Assembly (NCBI RefSeq): GCF_004300825.1
Contig: NZ_CP036250.1
Span: forward strand, 186,001 to 250,000
Direction of reading: 5' to 3'
Length of the DNA: 64,000 nt
From: Egicoccus halophilus
GTDB lineage: Bacteria > Actinomycetota > Nitriliruptoria > Nitriliruptorales > Nitriliruptoraceae
In this document: piece after piece, positions 61,882-64,000 of the stretch
How the letters are laid out: every line of letters starts with the position of its first letter
Position numbering within the stretch: position 1 is the stretch's first letter
Made by a program: the position numbers and the translations under genes
Notes under the pieces: model-generated
Database searches by the model: none
Told to the model about the DNA's origin: nothing
The model's input: the letters and a program-made list of their open reading frames with translations, nothing else

Positions 61882-63516
61882 TCAGCGGTCGACGGGTGGC
61901 GCGCCGAAGGGCTGCGAGGCGAGGTGGTACAGGTCCGCCCACGGCGGACAGCCCCGCTGTCCCTCACCCTCGGCGGGCGGGTCGCGCAGCACCTCGCCGT
62001 CGAGGAATCGGTCGGCGGCCCGGTGGAAGTGGGGCGTGATCGGCAGATAGGGGTGCGCCTCGCGCAGCGGGCAGACGTCGAGCGCCCCGTCGATGCGCCA
62101 GCCGTCGGGCATCACGGCGAGGTCGCTGGAGGCGGTCACGGCCAGCGCCTCGACCCCGTCGGGCAGCGGCTGGGCGAACACCGCCGAAGCGGCGTCCGGC
62201 GTCGCCAACAGCTCGCGCGACAGCGGGGCATCGACGAGGAAGTCGAAGTCGACCAGGTCGGCCAACGGCACGAGCTGCCGGAACAGCTCGCCGCCGACCA
62301 GCCCGGGACCGTTCTCGCCCGGCGGTGGCCAGGTCAGTGGGCTGGAGGGGAACGGACCGAGCAGGACCAGCGCCGCGAGCCCGTCGAGGCGCTCCTCGGC
62401 AGCGGCCTGCCAGGCCACCCACGCGGCCTGCGAATGCGCGAACACCACGATCGGGGGCTCGAGGTCGGCGGCCTGGGCCTCGAGCAACGCGACCTGCTCG
62501 TCGAACGGCCGCTGGGTGTGGTCGGGGACGTAGGGCGCGCCGTGGTCGAGCGGACAGACCGCGACGCCCTGCGGCTGGCTGTCGCCCGGGCCCGCGTACG
62601 AGTAGTAGGTGAACTGTTCGCAGGTGTAGCCCACGAACGCCGGCTGCAGGGTGAAGATCGCGCCCTCGCCGGACGCCGAGTTGATGCCCGACATGATCAC
62701 CGCCGAGCCGTCGCGCTCGCTGGTGGACGCCGTCCACGGCGCGTCGCGGGTGACGACGGTCGTGCCCCACAGCGCGAGCCCGAGCGCGGTCACCCCGGCG
62801 AGGCCCGCCAACGGCCGCTGCGGCACCGGTGCACGCAGCCGCGCGACCGTCGCCAGGGTGAGCGCCCCGGACACGGGGACGGCCACCACGATCCCGACCG
62901 GTCGGGTGGCCTCCGCGAGCGCGCCGAGGACCAGCAGCGCCGCCACGTAGGCGGCCAGCACCGGGGCGCGCAGGCCAGCCCGCACGGCGGCGCGCCAGGC
63001 GACGCCGAGCCGCCACGCGACCGGGTCACCGGTGGTGGCGACCCTCCCGGTGTCCTGCCCACCCGGCGTGGTCCCCCGCCCGAGCGGCACCCACGGGGTC
63101 GCCGCGGACAGCACGAAGAGTGCGGCCAGGACGAACAGCGCACCGCCGAACAGCCGCGAGTACAGCGCGGCATGGGCGATGAAGTCGAGTTGGGCGGCCA
63201 GCACCGCCGGCAGCCAGACGACGGCGTAGAAGATCGCGGCGAGCCGCCAGCGCGGACGTTCGGCGTCGAGCAGCAGCGCCAGCGCCGTGATGCGGACGGC
63301 CAGCAGCGCGGCGGCACCGCCCACCGCCAGCGGCCAGGAGGTCGCCCGGGCAAGCAACCAGCGGGCGTCGGCAGCGACGTCGAGCGGCGGCAGCGCGACC
63401 AGGTGCACCGCCCCCGACCAGCGCGGCACCAGCCCGGTCGCGACCGCCAGCGTGCACGCCACCACGAGCGCGGCGTAGGCCGCCACGCCCGTGGTCGCCG
63501 GCCGACGCACCCTCAC
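61882..63516 (-). CDS. Polytopic membrane protein with alpha/beta-hydrolase-like C-terminus
   Basis: 544 residues from the GTG at 63516, which overlaps the upstream stop by four bases (GTGA). The N-terminal ~290 residues carry about eight membrane spans; the C-terminal ~250 residues look like a soluble alpha/beta-hydrolase domain, with a nucleophile-elbow-like VFAHSQAAW (Ser in a H-S-Q context), and late Asp/His candidates in SSDLAVMPDG and PHFHRAAD. Conserved-looking Cys residues (YTCEQF, VAVCPLD, DVCPLRE, RGCPPW) suggest disulfides and an extracytoplasmic domain. No family recognised. Confidence 0.7.
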   Translation of the reverse strand: MRVRRPATTGVAAYAALVVACTLAVATGLVPRWSGAVHLVALPPLDVAADARWLLARATSWPLAVGGAAALLAVRITALALLLDAERPRWRLAAIFYAVVWLPAVLAAQLDFIAHAALYSRLFGGALFVLAALFVLSAATPWVPLGRGTTPGGQDTGRVATTGDPVAWRLGVAWRAAVRAGLRAPVLAAYVAALLVLGALAEATRPVGIVVAVPVSGALTLATVARLRAPVPQRPLAGLAGVTALGLALWGTTVVTRDAPWTASTSERDGSAVIMSGINSASGEGAIFTLQPAFVGYTCEQFTYYSYAGPGDSQPQGVAVCPLDHGAPYVPDHTQRPFDEQVALLEAQAADLEPPIVVFAHSQAAWVAWQAAAEERLDGLAALVLLGPFPSSPLTWPPPGENGPGLVGGELFRQLVPLADLVDFDFLVDAPLSRELLATPDAASAVFAQPLPDGVEALAVTASSDLAVMPDGWRIDGALDVCPLREAHPYLPITPHFHRAADRFLDGEVLRDPPAEGEGQRGCPPWADLYHLASQPFGAPPVDR

Positions 63517-64000
63517 GCCGCGACGGGCGTGCGCTCCCCGTCCGGTGCGATGTCCTCGATGCTCACACGGTCGTAGTTCCCGGCCTGCGCCAGGAACTCG
63601 TCGAACTCCGCGAGCGAGAGCGGTCCGGGGATCGGGTACTGCGGCGAGAGCTGCTTCATCGCGCGGTTGTACTTCGCGTACTGGGCGAAGTCGTGCGGGA
63701 ACTCGTCGAGGTCGGCGCCCAGCGTCGAACCCTCGCGTCGGGCCCGCGAGAGCACCTCGCGCCAGTCGTCGGGCGAGGGGATGCCCACGGCATTGACCCC
63801 GTGCTGGAACAGCGCCAGGTGGATGTCGTCGAACGGCTCGCGTTCGTCGAGGAAGCGTCGCACGCCGTCGACCGACGGCTGCATGTTGAACCGCATCCAG
63901 TACGGCACCGACCCGGTCCGCAGCGCCCGGTAGGCGTCGTTGATCACGAACGAGGTCACCATCAGCCGGTTCGACGGGATCCGCCGCCGTCGGTACCACC
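63513..64000 (-). CDS. C-terminal part of unidentified protein, 5' end outside window
   Basis: The frame is open to the right edge: in-frame codons upstream of the ATG at 63962 read WYRRRRIPSNRL, so that ATG is probably internal. The visible ~162 residues include VINDAYRALRTGSVPYWMRF, then HLALFQHGVNAVGIPSPDDWREVL and a Tyr/Pro-rich C-terminus. It is coupled to the following membrane-hydrolase gene by a GTGA overlap, so the two likely act together. Family unknown. Confidence 0.65.
   Translation of the reverse strand, partial: WYRRRRIPSNRLMVTSFVINDAYRALRTGSVPYWMRFNMQPSVDGVRRFLDEREPFDDIHLALFQHGVNAVGIPSPDDWREVLSRARREGSTLGADLDEFPHDFAQYAKYNRAMKQLSPQYPIPGPLSLAEFDEFLAQAGNYDRVSIEDIAPDGERTPVAA

Overview
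The window is a very GC-rich chromosomal segment with long GC3-biased open frames on both strands. It carries two WhiB genes, two ArsA-like ATPases, a PASTA-domain penicillin-binding protein, a DUF4177 protein and a class F sortase, which mark the host as an actinobacterium. The gene set MBL hydrolase, RidA, DUF4177, paired ArsA-like ATPases, WhiB, PonA2-like PBP, metallophosphoesterase, then asd, lysC, recR, dnaX and SRP RNA recalls a conserved mycobacterial neighbourhood, here interleaved with other blocks. My best guess is a deep-branching actinobacterium (Nitriliruptoria/Euzebya-like); this is inference.

Layout. 1-3125: end of a lipoprotein gene, an MBL-fold hydrolase and a Nudix hydrolase, all leftward. 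3325-16513: one tightly coupled rightward operon of eight genes (large membrane protein, ABC ATPase, ABC-2 permease, Gly-Gln repeat coiled-coil membrane protein, MoxR ATPase, DUF58, BatA-like VWA and a giant VWA protein), probably an envelope-associated MoxR/VWA system. 16524-20933: a helical protein and selA-selB (selenocysteine incorporation). 20909-24180: hypothetical protein, RidA, DUF4177, WhiB and an NfeD-type membrane protease, leftward. 24253-32199: ArsA-like pair, YbjN-like protein, WhiB, PonA2-like PBP, metallophosphoesterase, tRNA-Pro(CGG) and MazG-like protein. 32245-39954: BCCT transporter, asd-lysC, recR, dnaX and the SRP RNA gene, leftward. 40056-46529: lipase-like hydrolase, small membrane protein, PAS-GGDEF-EAL protein divergent from an RsbQ-like hydrolase, secreted duplicated-domain protein and class F sortase. 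46663-50734: P1B-type metal ATPase, HMA metallochaperone, Crp/Fnr regulator and a VapBC-type toxin-antitoxin pair.

51197-57488 is a 6.2-kb integrated element in the 3' end of tRNA-Ser(GGA). It is bounded by exact 56-bp direct repeats. It carries a tyrosine integrase, an excisionase-like protein, a winged-helix replication initiator-like protein, an actinophage-type major capsid protein and small genes, but no portal, terminase, tail or protease, so it resembles a phage satellite. Near both ends lie matching 25-bp repeats that look like integrase arm sites, and it carries a replacement terminator for the tRNA.

57576-64000 returns to chromosome: DUF72, DUF2891, a beta-propeller lipoprotein, a membrane protein with an extracytoplasmic hydrolase-like domain, and the end of an unidentified gene that leaves the window.

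The observations I rate most interesting are the satellite and its end architecture, a 135-bp structured repeat present twice (22587-22721 and 50863-50997), the RsbQ/PAS-GGDEF-EAL pair, and two CTGAC-N4-GTCAG palindromes in the Crp-family/metal-ATPase operon.
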